Part shown: in pieces, positions 40,227 through 52,829 of the stretch
Position numbering within the stretch: position 1 is the first letter of the stretch
Layout of the letters: the number at the start of each line of letters is the position of its first letter
NCBI GenBank assembly: GCA_025765615.1
Contig: JAIVFJ010000080.1
Location: 186,001-250,000, forward strand
Direction: 5' to 3'
From: Zopfochytrium polystomum
Taxonomy: Eukaryota; Chytridiomycota; Chytridiomycetes; Chytridiales; Chytridiaceae
DNA length: 64,000 bases
Notes under the pieces: generated by a model
The model's input: only the letters and a program-made list of their open reading frames with translations
What the model was told of the DNA's origin: nothing
The model's database searches: none
Made by a program: the position numbers and the translations under genes

Positions 40227-40576
40227 TTTTCGCTTTTGTTTTTGAGGGGGATTGAAAGGTAACGAAGTAGTGGGAAGTGGGGGAGATGAGACCAAAGAAG
40301 AGCCTGGGTGACAACAGGAAAACGCGAAGGCAGAAGCTGGTGTTGAGGACCCACGTGTGAGAGAGCGAGGGAGTGTGGGTGTGTGTGTGTATTGGATGTG
40401 CGAATGTGATCGAATGAGCCTTTTTCTGTTTCCTTTTTTTTTTTTTTTTTCCTTTTGAATGCGGAGATGCAATACAGAAAAAAAAACTATATAAAATGAC
40501 AAAAAAAGGCAATCACAAGCCCAACCCATCAATCAATCAATCAAACATCAATCCGCGGTCAGAGGCGAGTTTTCCC

Positions 40577-40627
40577 TTCTCTCTCTCTGCCTTTCTCTCA
40601 CTCTCACTCACTCTCTCTCTCTCTCAC

Positions 40628-40666
<39 letters not shown>

Positions 40667-40716
40667 CCTCTCTCTCTCTCCCTCGCTCACTCTCTCTCTC
40701 TCTCTCGCTCTCTCCT
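40577..40716 (+). repeat. CT microsatellite
   Basis: About 140 bp of mostly CT with CCT and CAC interruptions, 350-490 bp upstream of the glutamine synthetase start. Confidence 0.9.
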
Positions 40717-40982
40717 TTCTTGCCTCTCTGATGCGATCCCCAAACAATCACCGAGTACACGTGACGTCACTGTCGTGTGTGTGTGTTTGTGTGTTTGTGT
40801 TTGTGTGTGTTTGTTCTTTTGCCACAAGTGCTCGCCACCGCGACGTGATCTTTGCTTGCATTTTTCGTGGCTTCTCCCGTCAGCTGTCTCTGTCGCTCTC
40901 TCCCTCCAATATCGTGCGTGGGAAAGAGACACAGAGAAGACCAAGCCCAGACAGACCCGCGCCAAAGCAAATATGGAAGCTG

Positions 40983-40985
<3 letters not shown>

Positions 40986-41020
<35 letters not shown>
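40986..41020 (+). repeat. GA microsatellite
   Basis: Uninterrupted GA units. Confidence 0.9.
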
Positions 41021-41025
<5 letters not shown>

Positions 41026-41437
41026 GGGTATGTTTGCTTTGGTGAGACGCGGAAAAGCGCGCGGCGTGACTTCGCGACGCGCGCAAAGAGAAGAAAAAAA
41101 AAATTATCATCATCGAAAAAGGTGAAAAAACCCCTCTTGTCGAGAGAGGAAAAGAGAAAAAGTGAGTGGACGCGCCCCAAAACCCCCGGTCCTTGCTCTG
41201 CCAGCCAGCCAGTCTCGTCGTTGCTCTTGCTCGCTCTTTCAACGCGTCCTCGCAGGCACGTGCTGCTGATGCTGCTGCTGCGTGTTGAGGCTGGCCAGCG
41301 ACTGCCGCCGTCGACGCTTCTGCTTTCGAGGAGACGACCTGCGCGTTTTTGAAGCAAATAAAATGCAAAAAAGCACAGGAGGAAGGAACAAGCAGAGGAG
41401 AGGGAAAGGGGAACAATTAGAATCATAGTGCATCAAT

Positions 41438-41449
41438 AGAGAGAGAGAA

Positions 41450-41489
<40 letters not shown>

Positions 41490-41509
41490 TGTGTGTGTGT
41501 GTGTGTGTG
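41438..41509 (+). repeat. compound GA/GT microsatellite
   Basis: GA units with AAG interruptions passing directly into GT units. Confidence 0.9.
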
Positions 41510-41614
41510 AGTCAGAGGAGAGCGAGAGTCCACCCGCCGCGAATGAGGGGGGACACGGTATCAAAAAAAAGGGAGAGAGAGGGTTAATTCTCCTTCATCC
41601 TCCCGCCCTCCTCC

Positions 41615-44600
41615 TCACCTGCCAGAATCCGCCGGTAAAGAAATTTCCGGCGGCGCCGACATGCTTCGAACAAGCAGCGCCACCGGAACGCGGCCCTCGT
41701 CGTCCAGGTCGTAGCGCGCGTTGTCGCCGTCCTCCCCGTCCTCGTGGTTCAATCGGTCTCGGGGCACAACTTGAGAAGTGTCCACTGCCAGTGCGCCTGC
41801 GACGCCCGTCGTCGGTCTGCCGCCAGAAACTGGGGCGGGGCCGGGACTGCGCCGGCCATCCCTGGGACTGCCCCCGCCACCGGCACTAGAACTGGCACCG
41901 GCACCGACACCGCCGCCGCCGCCGCCACCGCCACCAAACCACACGCCCCGATTCACCGCGGCACTGCTAGCGCCGGACGACCCGGGTCTCTTGCTGCCAC
42001 CGCTACTTACAGGCTGACCCGACGTCACCGCAACGTCCACAAAGGCCTGCTGTCTGTACTGCTGCTGCTGCTGTTGGTGTTGCTGCTGTGTTCCCGCCCT
42101 CCTGCTCGGCGACAGCGGCGGCCGAGTCGTAGCGCCGTCCGCATTTTGCCCTGGTTGACTTTGCGCGGACGCTCGCGCCGATCGCTCCCCTTCGTGCCCG
42201 CCGGAGCTGGCGAGACGGCCCTTGCCCTTATTGCGCACAGGGGACGGCGTGCCAGAAGTACTGGCCGGAGATGCCGCGTTGGGCGTGGCAGGCACAGTGG
42301 ACGACAACCTTCTCGACGGTGCCGTCGCTGTCGAAACTACGTTGAGGGCTTCTGATATTGGTGTAAAGCGCGCACTCGGTTCGCTGGGATTGCTCAGCTC
42401 ATCACGTCTTGCCGCAACCCCATCTAGAGGGCCGTCCGGTGGGTTTGGCGAAATCGACGTCGCAAACTCGGACAGGGACTGCTTGCGGGCCTTTGCGGCC
42501 CCGCTGCTCACCGGCTCAACCCCGGAAGACTGAGTGGACAATCGATTCGATTGGCGCGACCGAAAGGAGAACGGAGACGACGGGAATCTTAAAGACGCGG
42601 GTTTAGGGGACGAAGCTGGCGAGAACGGATTAAGCCGCAGGTCAGCCCGGTCGAGGTTTCCTGCCGAAAAAACTCGACCCAACAGTACGAAGCATATGAG
42701 GACTAAAGCAATGTTGTAAAAGAACTGGTTGTTCATCTGGAGTAGGGATAGGTCAGTAAAACGACTGTGTTATAAATAAAAAAATGAAAGCATTACTTTG
42801 TCGCTCAGTGCTGCAATAGAGGCTTCCAGGCTGCTCAGTTTGAGTTCGTTGAGCTTCTTGTCTCGTTCCAGCTCTCGAAGAAGGTACCCCCACGCACTTT
42901 CATAGTCACGGGCCTGACGAAGGAGTAAGAAATTTAACTTTCAGAGTTTAGGTACTCACTAACTCTTTTACAATCATAGTAATGGTGCGATTGCACTCTG
43001 CAAGGACTCGAATTACAGACTCTGCTCGCATGGTTTCCACTCGGCGGAAAGCGTCGCTGTACGCGCGAGCTTGTTCCTCGATGAACAAATGGGACAGTGT
43101 CGCGTTTCGTTCGAGCATGGCCAACCTTTTGGAAAACGTGATGAAGACAGACTCCTGGGTGGGGGGCGTGGGGTAAGCCGATCCGCTGGTTGCTGAGCTC
43201 GCATCCGCGCCGGCACCTTGCTCGGAAACACTCTGAGACCCACTGCTGGACGGCGAAGCTTGCGGAGGTGGCGTTGGAGCAGTTACTCCGTCGTAGGATT
43301 GTGTACTCATAAAATTGCGGAAAGAATCGGGTGCCAGCACCCAAGTGGCTTGGGCAGTTTGAGATGTGGTTCGAGTCTCGATCTGATCTCGCGAAGACTG
43401 GATGGGTTCCTCCGGCGCTTCCTTCGTCCCAGCAGTTTCGTCTTTCGTCGAAATTGGTTGTAAAACCGCCGAGCCTCCCAGCAACTCTTCGATCTCGTCG
43501 TCTATAGTGAACAGGACTGATGGAACTGTAATTTCATCCAAATCTTTCACCGCGGCTTTTGCAATCGCCTTTAATGCCGAGGCGGCCTCCCCTTCGGCCT
43601 TGGCCTTCTCCTCTGCGGCCTTCTTCGCCTCATTTTCGATGTACTCCTCCATTTGGGTAGTGCCATAAACGCGCAAATTGGTAAGCGGGCAGTAGTACTC
43701 GCTTCCGTAATGGGATATAAATACGAGTTTTATCACTTTTGTAAACTCCGCTGGCCTTTCGATTTTGAAAAACTAAACATTTGTTAGCTGGGCGAGGTGT
43801 TGATACCGCTCCCCACAAACCTGGTTTTCGCGAACGTTTTCTGCGCGAAACGTGCCAATGTCCAACCAGCCATCCTCCGTCTTTGGTGGGAACTCTTTTG
43901 TAAATAATTTAAACTCTTTGAACATGCTGGAAAAGTACTCAAAGTTTGATAGCATCACAGTATCGACGCGGATCGTATCGCATAGCTCCACTATGAGAAA
44001 CTTGTCCGCTCCGCATCGATTGAGCATGTACTTGTCCTTTCCAGCATGCAAGATTGAAGTTGCCGACGACGCATCAGGGTTGGAGGCGACGATAAGCGCC
44101 CCACAGTCAAACGACGCATAGTTGGTGCGTTCCTTGTCTTTGGGGACAGAGGACCGCGGAAGCGGTGTGCTCACAGAATTCGTACTCGGTTCCGACTCTG
44201 GGGGTTTTGAAGTTGTCTGAACAGCTGGTGCTTCACCTTCGCTCTCGGTGACAGACGCACGAATGGGAACAATGTCAGAAGTATCCATCACTTTGGTAGC
44301 TTCCTCAACAGGCGAGGGTTCAGGAGTTGATTCCGCGTCGCTCGCATCGTTCAGCGCGGCGTCTGGTTCGGCTGATGGAGGCACATCGACAGACGAAGAA
44401 GGCTCCAGTTGAAGTTCGATTGGATCGAGCAAAGATTCTGCCAATTCATCGTTGACCACTTCGTTTACAGTGGTGTCTGAGAAGATCAGGTCCAGTTCTT
44501 CTACCACGGTGGACGGTAGCGCCGGACTCTCCGGTTCACTGGTGGTAGTTGCCACGATCTCGGACTCTTCGGATGCATTCCGCGAATCGAGGGGTAAACT

Positions 44601-45551
44601 AGCGGCAGGCACGGTTCCCGAAGGACCCGTATGGTCTGAAACCGCAGGTGAAGGGGTGGACGTAGTGAGAGACTCTGCGCTCGACGGATCAGCATTAGAA
44701 TCCGCCGTACTCTCGGTAGGAGTTTCACCACGGGCACTTTTGACGATGGACCGTATAATATCTGCAACGCGTGGAATCCCCGAGATGATATCCGAGCTGC
44801 CGGAGGTGGAGCCCGGCGTTGAAGGCTGAGCGGTTGGGGTGGCTGGGACATCGACGGCTGGTTGGCCGTCTTCCGTAGAAGTGGGAGCGTCACGGTGACG
44901 AACGGTATCTTCCGCCTGGGGCAGCGGTGCCTCACCAGTGGGTCCGGCGGGTGCAGAGCTCAGAGGCAACGGCGCTGGCGCTTCCGTTGCAGCGGTACCG
45001 ATCGGGCTTGTTGTTGGATCCGGTTGCGCTGGAGCCGTCGGCGCCGGATCGCTGGGCTCCCGCTTGGTCGACGGAGTTGGCTCTGCCAGGACGGACGACG
45101 CAAAAATATGAGGCTCTGCTCCAAACGAGGACGCTTGGGACGGCAATGCCGCGGTGGTTGCGGCACATTCCTCGCCGACAAACTGGGAGACAGCAGCACC
45201 CATCGCCGGCAGGTCTCCAGGAAGCGAGTCTCCGACTTTGGCGTCATCGCCCGCGGTCGCAGCCTCGGGCGGAGCCGCGGCGGTGTCGACGGCCAGCGAT
45301 GACGACGACGACGACGAGTCTGGGGTTCCCGTGGCGAGGACGAGGATGAGGAGGCTGCCGCCGCCAAGCAATAGTAGCAGCCCCAGGGTTACCGAGACCA
45401 CGGCCGCGGCGAAAGTCGGCGGGCCATTTCGCCGACTCGGGCCGCCGGAGCGTTTGCTGAGAATGCGAAGGCGAATGCGAGGGGGGCCGGCAACGGTGAT
45501 CGGCCACGGCGGCGAGGAGGAATACGACGACGGCGGCAACACAACAACCAT
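41615..45551 (-). CDS. SLP1: Slp1/SUCO-type SUN-like ER membrane protein
   Basis: In yeast Slp1 forms an ER complex (with Emp65) that protects soluble proteins from degradation; the animal SUCO protein is related. Start ATG 45551-45549, followed by an N-terminal hydrophobic segment (VTLGLLLLLGGGSLLILVLA, about residues 50-75). A long Ser/Thr/Pro/Glu-rich lumenal linker follows. The SUN-like domain begins NYASFDCGALIV near 44120 and continues through KFLIVELCDTIRVDTVMLSNFE to an exon reading KLVFISHYGSEYYCPLTNLRVYG. A coiled-coil region follows (AKKAAEEKAKAEGEAAS; RELERDKKLNELKLSSLEASI) and a second hydrophobic segment (FFYNIALVLICFVLLGRVF, near 42700), leaving a basic, Ser-rich tail to TGA 41615. 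At least three introns. Two membrane spans flanking a SUN domain agree with this family and differ from nuclear-envelope SUN proteins. Confidence 0.88.
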
Positions 45552-45785
45552 CGCCCGGGACGGCGGGGAAGAAAGGGAAGGAGAGAGGACAAAAAAAAGT
45601 GACACCAATAAGGTTGCGTTACTCTATCTATCCGGTAAAACTAAAAACCACTTCCCCCCTGCTCCCCCTTTCTCGTGCTGCGCGGTTACCGCCCCAGCAG
45701 CAACAAGGCTCGCGCGAGCAGACCTACCTCCCTCCCCTCTCTCAAACACTCCCTCAAACAAAAAACAGTGCTACTTCGCGAACCA

Positions 45786-47160
45786 TCACAGGTAGCATTT
45801 CTTCTTGCCTTTTGTCGACCGCACGCCTGCCTTTCCCTTCTTCCCCTTGCTCACGCCGCCGCTCTTGCCCCCAAGCCCCTTGCCGCCCCCGCCGCCGCCG
45901 GCGCGGTTCTTCAGCGCCGAGCCTTCGCGGGGGATGCGCGAAAGAGCCTCCTGAATCACCTCGAGGGCCGCCTGGATCCGTCGCTGCCTCTCCACGTGGT
46001 CCATCGGCGCTTTTGCCGCCGCCGTCGCCACTGTCATTGTCGTCGCGGTTGTCGTCGGCCTTGCGTGCGCTCCGTTAATGCTCGACTTGTCTTTTGGCGA
46101 CTTGTGGAGCAGCGTTTGCTCTGCCTTGTTGATGTTGGTCGCGGGCAAATGGCACTCTCCTTTCGAATGGACAGTCAAGTCTGTCGATGGCGCTGGTTGG
46201 GCGGCATTTTGGTGATCCTTTGGGAATAGTTGTGGATGAGTAAGTGTTTAGAGTCGAGCGAGCGCGGCCGCCGACCCCTCAGCGTACCAGCGTCCCGGTT
46301 GTTTCCGTTGAAATCGAGTCATCGAACGGACTTTGTTTGCACGGCAGAAAATCTTGTTTTTGATGGGAAGCGCGTGAAGGGTTGGAGTCTTCCTCCAAAC
46401 AAGAAGACCTGATCCTCTCTGTCTTCAAAGTACCACCGTCAGACACTGGTCCGCGATCGCGACAAACCGCATCCTCCTCCTCCTCCTCCTCCTCCATTAT
46501 CGCGTCCTCGCCTCCGTCAGCGCCGTCCACGACGACGCTGGAGAAGCACGGCGTGTCCGCGTCAAACGTTCCGAGGCTGGCAATGAACGAATACTGCGGC
46601 CTCAACATCTTTGGGCTCCTGCTGGAACCGCGGCGCCCCGAGTCGGGACCGCCACCACCGTCTCCAGAGCGGGACTCCCGCGGCGCCGCCTCGACCGCCG
46701 CCGGGGCAACCGTGAGCGTGGGCGGCGCAAACGCCGGCGCGACCGCGTAGGCCTCGCAGTATGCGGCGTCTCTGCCGTCGCCGCCGCGGTCGTTGTCGAA
46801 CCAGGGGGTCAGGGGCGCCGGCACTGGATGCGGGTGGTGTCCTGGGCCGTCCAACGCGCCAAATTCCGCTCCAGAGGCGCCGCCGCGGTCGCTAGCGCGC
46901 CGGCGCGGATCCAGGTCGGCGGCGGCGGCGGGCTCGACGGATTCGGACCTTGAGACGAAACGCAGGAACGACGACGACGCGGACGGCAGCGACGACGAAG
47001 AAGGCGACGAGAGCGAGGCCAGCCCGGCTGCCGACGCGCCGGCCATGCCGGCGAGGCCCCACCGCCCGCCGAGCGATCCGATGACGGGTTCCGACAGGGC
47101 GCTCTTCTTTGCGGCGGCGGCGGCGGCTGCCGCCGACGACGACCGGGCGGACGACGACAT
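45786..47160 (-). CDS. uncharacterised disordered protein with basic tail
   Basis: Exon 1 (47160-46288) and exon 2 (46217-45786) join in phase across a 70 bp intron to 434 residues. Ser/Ala-rich start, Gly/Arg/Pro-rich middle, a glutamate run (about 8) near 46480, then after the intron a short helix (VERQRRIQAALEVIQEALSRI) and a Gly/Lys-rich end finishing KGKKKCYL. No domain or family is recognised and no membrane helix is seen. The single cysteine three residues from the end is not a CaaX box. It is divergent from CFAP206, with which it shares the region 47161-47891. Confidence 0.5.
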
Positions 47161-47762
47161 TCGCCTCCCTCCGGCTCGGCCTATGGGTTCTTGAGGGGGG
47201 GGGGGAGGGGGGAGGGGGGGGCTTGAGTCGAGGGGGTGTCGTGGGGTGAGACTCCGAGGAGTATCGGCCGGTTCGCGATGGGCTCCTCGATCGCCGAGAT
47301 GAAGAGGCGGCGACGGCGGCGGTGGTGGTTGGTCGGGGGGGGGGGGGGGGGGGGGGGGGGCTGTTGTGTCGCGACGCGTTCGGAGATCCGATCAGGTGCA
47401 GTTAGTTGCCGGGGACTGGTGCCGGATGTGGGAGTGAGCAGATAGCAGCAGCGGCAGCCGAGAACGAGGACGACGACGTGGGGGCTGAGATGAAAGGCTA
47501 TGGAATGGAGGGTCGAGTTGGCAGGCAGAACGGGGCGGGAGTCTCGCTTTTGGAGAAGTTTGTGGGGGGTGTTGGGGGTTGGCCGAAAGGCGAGGGTCCG
47601 GATTCGGACACTGTTTTCTTCGTTTCGTCCGGGGTGGGTGGGACTGTTTTTCGTTTTGGAACAGAGTAGTGAGTGCCCGTTTCAGACAATTTTTTGAAAG
47701 TTTGTTTGCAAGCATCGCCACCACAAATAGACACTTGCGACTCGCACAGCGAACGAAGAAAC

Positions 47763-47823
<61 letters not shown>

Positions 47824-47891
47824 AACGTTTTATTAGCGATCCAGCTGGCAGCAACAGCACTCAAGGCGAGCGAGCGGAGAACGCGATCAAT
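47161..47891. other. divergent intergenic region with G run and GA microsatellite
   Basis: Contains an uninterrupted G run at about 47336-47360, G-rich sequence near 47197-47220 and a GA repeat at 47766-47822, about 70 bp before the CFAP206 start. Probably holds the promoters of both neighbours. Confidence 0.6.
47766..47822 (+). repeat. GA microsatellite upstream of CFAP206
   Basis: About 28 uninterrupted GA units. Confidence 0.95.
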
Positions 47892-50800
47892 ATGGCCGCC
47901 GTGCCGGCTTCGACCGCCGCCGGCGCCGCACCGGCGGCAACAACTGCGACCAGGAGCGAGGACATCATCCGCCACATCATCCGCGACATCGTCACCCACT
48001 CGTCCGCAATCCTCAAGCAGCAGCGCGCAGCAGCAGCAGCGGCAGCAGCAGCAGCAGGCGCCGTCGCCACTGCCGCCGGATCGCTCCAAAAAGTCGGCGG
48101 CGCGGGCGAGGCGGACGGCGCCGTCCCCGCGCACAACGACAGAGACGACGGCGGCGGGGTGGCTCCCGGCCAACCGCATTCCGACCCCGACGCCGCCGCC
48201 CCCGGCGCGCCGCCCGAAGCCGGCGATTCCGATCCCCGCCGCACTCCGCACCCGCCGGCCCCGCTCAGCCCGATCCCGCACGCAAAGCACCTGTTCACGA
48301 GCGGGATCAAAAGCCACGTCGCCCCGCACGTTGTCTCCGACACCTTGGCCGCCTTTGTCGTCCGCGCCGTCGTGCTGGACCCGCGGAACGACTTTCGCAT
48401 CGAGCGGGAGCTCACAAAAGAGGAGGTGGAGCGGCTTATCAATGTGCGTGACTGCTTCGCAGGCTGCTTAGAGAGAAGGAGGAGGAGGAGGAGGAGGAGG
48501 AGGAGGGAGAGGATGTTGTTTTTCGCTTACGCTGGTTCGTAACAGCTCTGTCTGGAGAAAATTACAACCTCGAACAACGTCGTCATGGAGACGGTCAAAA
48601 TGCAAGTCTACTTTGACAGCATTTTCCCAGCCCAAGGTGAGCCTTCCTCCTTCCCCCCACCCCCTAGACTTGTTGCCGATTAACTTTCCCCCCCGGGTTT
48701 CCCCTTCCCTAGCCGACTACATGCACAAGGAAAAGATGACTCGACTCGCTGCGTGCGCTCCCGTGCTCCGCGAAATCACCGAGGTAAAGACGAAAAACAT
48801 TTCCGTTTACGAAGGTACGTGTTTCGCTCTCTTTCCCTTTGGGATCAGAAGCTCGGCGATTTCCCATCCTCGCGCCAACTGAAGCTTCCTTCTCTGGGAA
48901 ACAAAAACAATTCCATAAACAAAAATTAAAAAAAAAAACTCTCAAACTAACTCTAAAGGACTTTACCGCAAAATCGTCACGTACGTATTGCTGCGCAGTC
49001 ACGTCGGCAGTCCAACCGACATTAAAGTCGTTCGAGAAGCGACAGGTGATGTGCCGAGAGTGGTTTTGGATGGAGCGTTGTGAGGGCGGGAGCTTTTTAA
49101 ATACGTGGGCGGGAGGGTGGTAAGCCGTTAATGGCCGGACCGTAAGCCGCGAAAGATGGTGCTTTGGGAACTGAAACGCACCCCCTGACGGCATTTTATC
49201 GACCTCCCCCCCTTTCAGCCGCCCTCGAGTCGGTCTTTCCGCAAAGCGAGCTGTCGTCGTTCATTTCGCTCGGCCGGGCTGAGAAGGAGGCGCAGCTGAA
49301 CGGGCTGACCCAGCTGATAACCGGGATCCGGCTCTTTAACAAGCAGCTGGGAAAGGGCGGCGACACCGTCGAAGATCGTAAGCCCTGATTCCTTTCTCGA
49401 ATCAATAGGAGTGTGAAAAGGAAAGGGAGCAAAGTACGGGGCAGGGCTAAACAAGTCCCTTTCGTTGTTCTGTGCCGCCCCACCCCCCACTCCATTCCAA
49501 AAATCTCCCACCAACTGCAATCAAGTCATTAGCCTCTGTGCCACCGAGCTCAGAATGCTAGTGCAAGAGCTGGAGGAGCAGACCGCGGCGACGGAAGCCA
49601 TTTTGCAGCAGCTGATGGGTAAGTGGCAAGCGCTTGACCCTGCATCCCGCTTCGATGTTATGTCGCTGAAACCTTTCCCCACCGCCACTACCACGATTTG
49701 CCCCAGCGGTGATTGCGTACGCGTCAAAAGCCGTGGAACTGGACATGGGCACGTCGGCGATCAACCGCGTAAAGTCGACAATCATCTTCAACCGACAGTA
49801 CCTCATGTATCTGGATGCGTTGACCGTAAGTAGCAAATGACATAGGATGAAGTAAAAAAGCGCGGGGCGGTGGTTTCTTTTTTTTGGGGCGGGGGTCCGT
49901 CGATTAATTACGAGGGCGTGAAGCTGATTCCGAAAATACTTTTTGCCAGGAGCAAACGACCAGGACGCGGGAAAAGCTTGCGACGCTGTCGCAGACGTTC
50001 GACGACACGATCCACGATTTGAAGTCGACGTGCAAGGCGAAAAACCGCGGTGCCCGTCGACCAGGTCTATGTAAGCAGTCCCCCCCCCTCTTTTTTTTTC
50101 TTTTTCAGGGTTTTGACACAGAACGAGCGCTAAGCTAGAGGCTCCCTTCTTCTTCCAGCCTCAATTCATCGCGCTTTCCAGCATGTGGTCGAATTGGATG
50201 GATGAGCTTTTTCTCTTAGCGTTTCGCCGGGGCATCCTCGATACTATCGCGTACCACTCCAAGGTACCTTGGGGAGGGAGTTTCTCCGCCTATTGCCCAA
50301 TCCAATTTGTCTCCCTTTGTTGAACAACTGACGCACCTTTTTTTGGCAGTCTTTCGAGACGATCGTAACCGAGACGGTTCTCCGCGAAAGCAGCCCGTAC
50401 AAGGAGGACATTGAGCCGGAGATCCTTCCAGGTCGAGCAACCGCGAACGTCCCTTTGTTTTAGACAGCTACTGAGCCACCCCCACGGCTTCCACCATAAA
50501 TTTTTTTTCTTCTTTGCAGAGAGCGACATTGTCGCCAAAGCCTCGGAGCTCATGTCCCGCCGTCGCCATCATCAACAAAAAAGTCGAAGTCATCCACCCG
50601 GGGAACACGACGCGGTACTTTCAGCTTCCTGTCGAGTACGGGGTGCGTATTTTTTATTTTTTTATTTTTTTTTGTTTTGAGTGTCTAGCCCGATTTCTGA
50701 TTGGGTGCTCCCTTTTTTCGCATTGCACACCACGGATGCTGAAAACAATCTAACAACAACAACAACAACAACAACGAACGAAAACGAACGAAAACGAACG

Positions 50801-51827
50801 ACACCACCACCCACCAGGGCTTCTGTCCGCACACGCTGATGAAGCACGACGGCCTCGTTGTTCCAGGCGACAAGAACTTGGGCATGATTCGGTACCGGGA
50901 CCGGCTGTTTGCATTTGCCACGCAAGAAGGCGCGCGCGAGTTTGCAAAGTTCCCCGACCGGTGCGTGGTCCTCTTTTTTTTTTTTTTTTTTTTTTTTGGC
51001 TCTGGGGAAGCAGACTGACCAACAAACCACACTGTGTACCAAAAACTATCAACGTGGGAAATAAACACACAGGTGCATGGAGGGCGTGCTAGAGCTCGCC
51101 AAGCGGTCGCCCGACCTTGTGCAGCTGCTGCATCTGTACAACTACTTTCCCACCGTTGAGGCCCTGGAAAATGTACGCGTGTGTTTTTGTTTTGCTGCGT
51201 TGCTGCCCTCTCTTTTCGTGCTGACACGTGTTGGCGGTACTTTTTTTTGTCGCGAACCTCTCCGGGGTACCCCACATCCTTCCACCACTCACTCACTCAC
51301 TCACTCACTCTCTCTAACTCTCTCTCTCTCTCTGTCCGCGCAACCCCAGGCAAAGTCCTTCACGAAGCAGCGGCTCATGGGCCAGATGCCGATGGTTTCC
51401 GAGGCCGGTTGCCAGGTCGACACGCACATTATCGACACCAAGATCGACAAAAAGTACCAGTGGAACGAATGGGAGCTCCGCCGGCAGGCGCTCATGCTCG
51501 TCAACCTCAAGCACAAGCAGACGCACTCGTCGCAGACGGACGTCAGCCACTTTCGCAGGGAGAGCGAGACGCAGCACTACCAGCCAAAGTGCGTTTTTTT
51601 TGTTTTTGTTTTTTTTTTTTTTTTCCTCCCGACTTTTTTTTGTCGAACACTAATCACTCCTACCTTACAATACAATGGGTCTATGCGACTCTCAGAACCA
51701 ACGCGACCCAGACGTACACCGAGTCGGCGACCAACGTCCCGCGCAAGGTCAACTTTTGGCCGGACTGCGCACCGACGGCAAGCCCAAGAACAAGTTCCGC
51801 GTCGTGGACCTCACGCTCGATTTATAG
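47892..51827 (+). CDS. CFAP206: cilia- and flagella-associated protein 206
   Basis: Axonemal protein at the base of radial spoke 2 and the calmodulin/spoke-associated complex, needed for normal flagellar beating. It begins MAAVPAST with an IIRHIIRDIV helix near the N-terminus (as in the family), then an Ala/Pro/Gly-rich insert of about 100 residues. The conserved core follows: SDTLAAFVVRAVVLDPRNDFRIEREL near 48330, VKMQVYFDSIF near 48593, LYRKIVTYVLLRSHVGSPTDIKVVREAT near 48959, AALESVFPQSELSSFISL near 49218, QLITGIRLFNKQLGKGG near 49310, AVPVDQVYPQFIALSSMWS near 50060-50185 and GLVVPGDKNLGMIRYRDRLFAFAT near 50850. The C-terminal part has YQWNEWELRRQALMLVNLKHKQTHSSQTD near 51457. Stop TAG 51825-51827. 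About 13 introns. This gene is good evidence that the organism builds a motile flagellum. Confidence 0.95.
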
Positions 51828-51837
51828 TGTATATTTA

Positions 51838-51879
51838 CACACAACACACACGCACACACGCACACACACACACACACAC
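51838..51879 (+). repeat. CA microsatellite between convergent gene ends
   Basis: CA units with CG variants lying in the 90 bp between the CFAP206 stop and the stop of the facing gene. Confidence 0.85.
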
Positions 51880-51917
51880 AGAGAACTAACAAAAATAGAA
51901 AGGGCACCCCACATTAT

Positions 51918-52771
51918 TTATTGGTTCTTCTTCATCTTCTTTGGCTTTTCGACGGGCGCAACGTCGTCGTCGCCGTCGGCCGCAACCGTCCCCAGGGCGA
52001 CAAACAGCGCGGTGACAAAGGCGGCGCCAAACGCGACGACGGCGAGGCTAACGTCGTAGAGGGCCTGGACCTCCTCAGTCGGGGACAAGGACGGCCTGCG
52101 GGAGCCGGCGGACGGGGCGATCAGCTTTGCGGCGGGGCCGGACAGGATGCGGACCCAGACGACAGACAGCGGGGCGAGGACGAGGGTGAGGGTGAGGACG
52201 TGGACGAGGCGGCGGCGGGCGTCGAGCGCGGCGCTCGTGACCGAGATGACGACCAGCAGCGCGTACGAGCCGGCCAGCGTCAGGCCGAACCAGCGCGGCG
52301 CCACCGTCGAGCTGGACGCCGTCGCGGCGGCGAGCAGCGTGCGCTGGGTCCCGAGGATCTCGCTGCGCGTCGAGGCCGGGATCCGGCTGCGCAGGATCGA
52401 CGCGTCCGAGTAGCCGTCGACGAGGTGCGGGAGGATGTGGTGGAGGCCGAGCCCAATGTCGACGAACACGGCTCCGATGAACTTGGGTTAGGGGGGAAGA
52501 AACAGAAGAGTTGTCAGTTACGTACGTGTGAGTTCGGTTTGGTGCCCTCTGCATCGCAACAGCGAGTCGACAGTATGCCTGTCGGGGGGAGGTGGGGCCA
52601 CGCGCAAAGTCACAGCTGCGCCCCAAGAAATGGGCCGGAGGGCAGCGAGCGATCCCAGTGATGCTGATGACGATGATGATGATGCATCATCGTCCTCACG
52701 GTCGTTCGTGGGTACAAGAAAGTATGAATACTCACGAAAGAGAGAAGGACAAGCTGCAGGGGCGGCGCCAT
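51918..52771 (-). CDS. small four-helix membrane protein with dilysine ER signal
   Basis: Exon 1 (52771-52736) encodes MAPPLQLVLLSF and joins in phase to exon 2 (52481-51918), giving 199 residues. Four hydrophobic stretches are visible: the start through FIGAVFVDIGLGL, LAGSYALLVVISVTSAAL, LVHVLTLTLVLAPLSVVWV and VSLAVVAFGAAFVTALFVAL. A short acidic segment follows and the chain ends KKMKKNQ, fitting the KKXX retrieval signal of ER membrane proteins. The family is not recognised. The intron of 254 bp is long for the window. Stop codons of this gene and CFAP206 are 90 bp apart. Confidence 0.65.
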
Positions 52772-52783
52772 TTCGTTGTGTGC

Positions 52784-52815
52784 GTGCGTGTGTGTGTGTG
52801 TGTGTGTGTGTGTTT
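52784..52815 (+). repeat. GT microsatellite
   Basis: GT units just upstream of the ATG of the minus-strand membrane protein gene. Confidence 0.85.
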
Positions 52816-52829
52816 TTGGTTTTTTTGGT

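Larger units (their letters stand above)
40227..41614. other. 1.4 kb intergenic region dominated by simple repeats
   Basis: Holds the promoter and leader of glutamine synthetase (A/G-rich on its strand) and blocks of CT, GT and GA repeats listed separately. No coding region is supported. Confidence 0.6.

Noticed and set aside
40687..41436. Overlapping frames across the simple-repeat region upstream of glutamine synthetase
   Set aside because: Built from CT, GT and GA repeats on both strands; no conserved residues.
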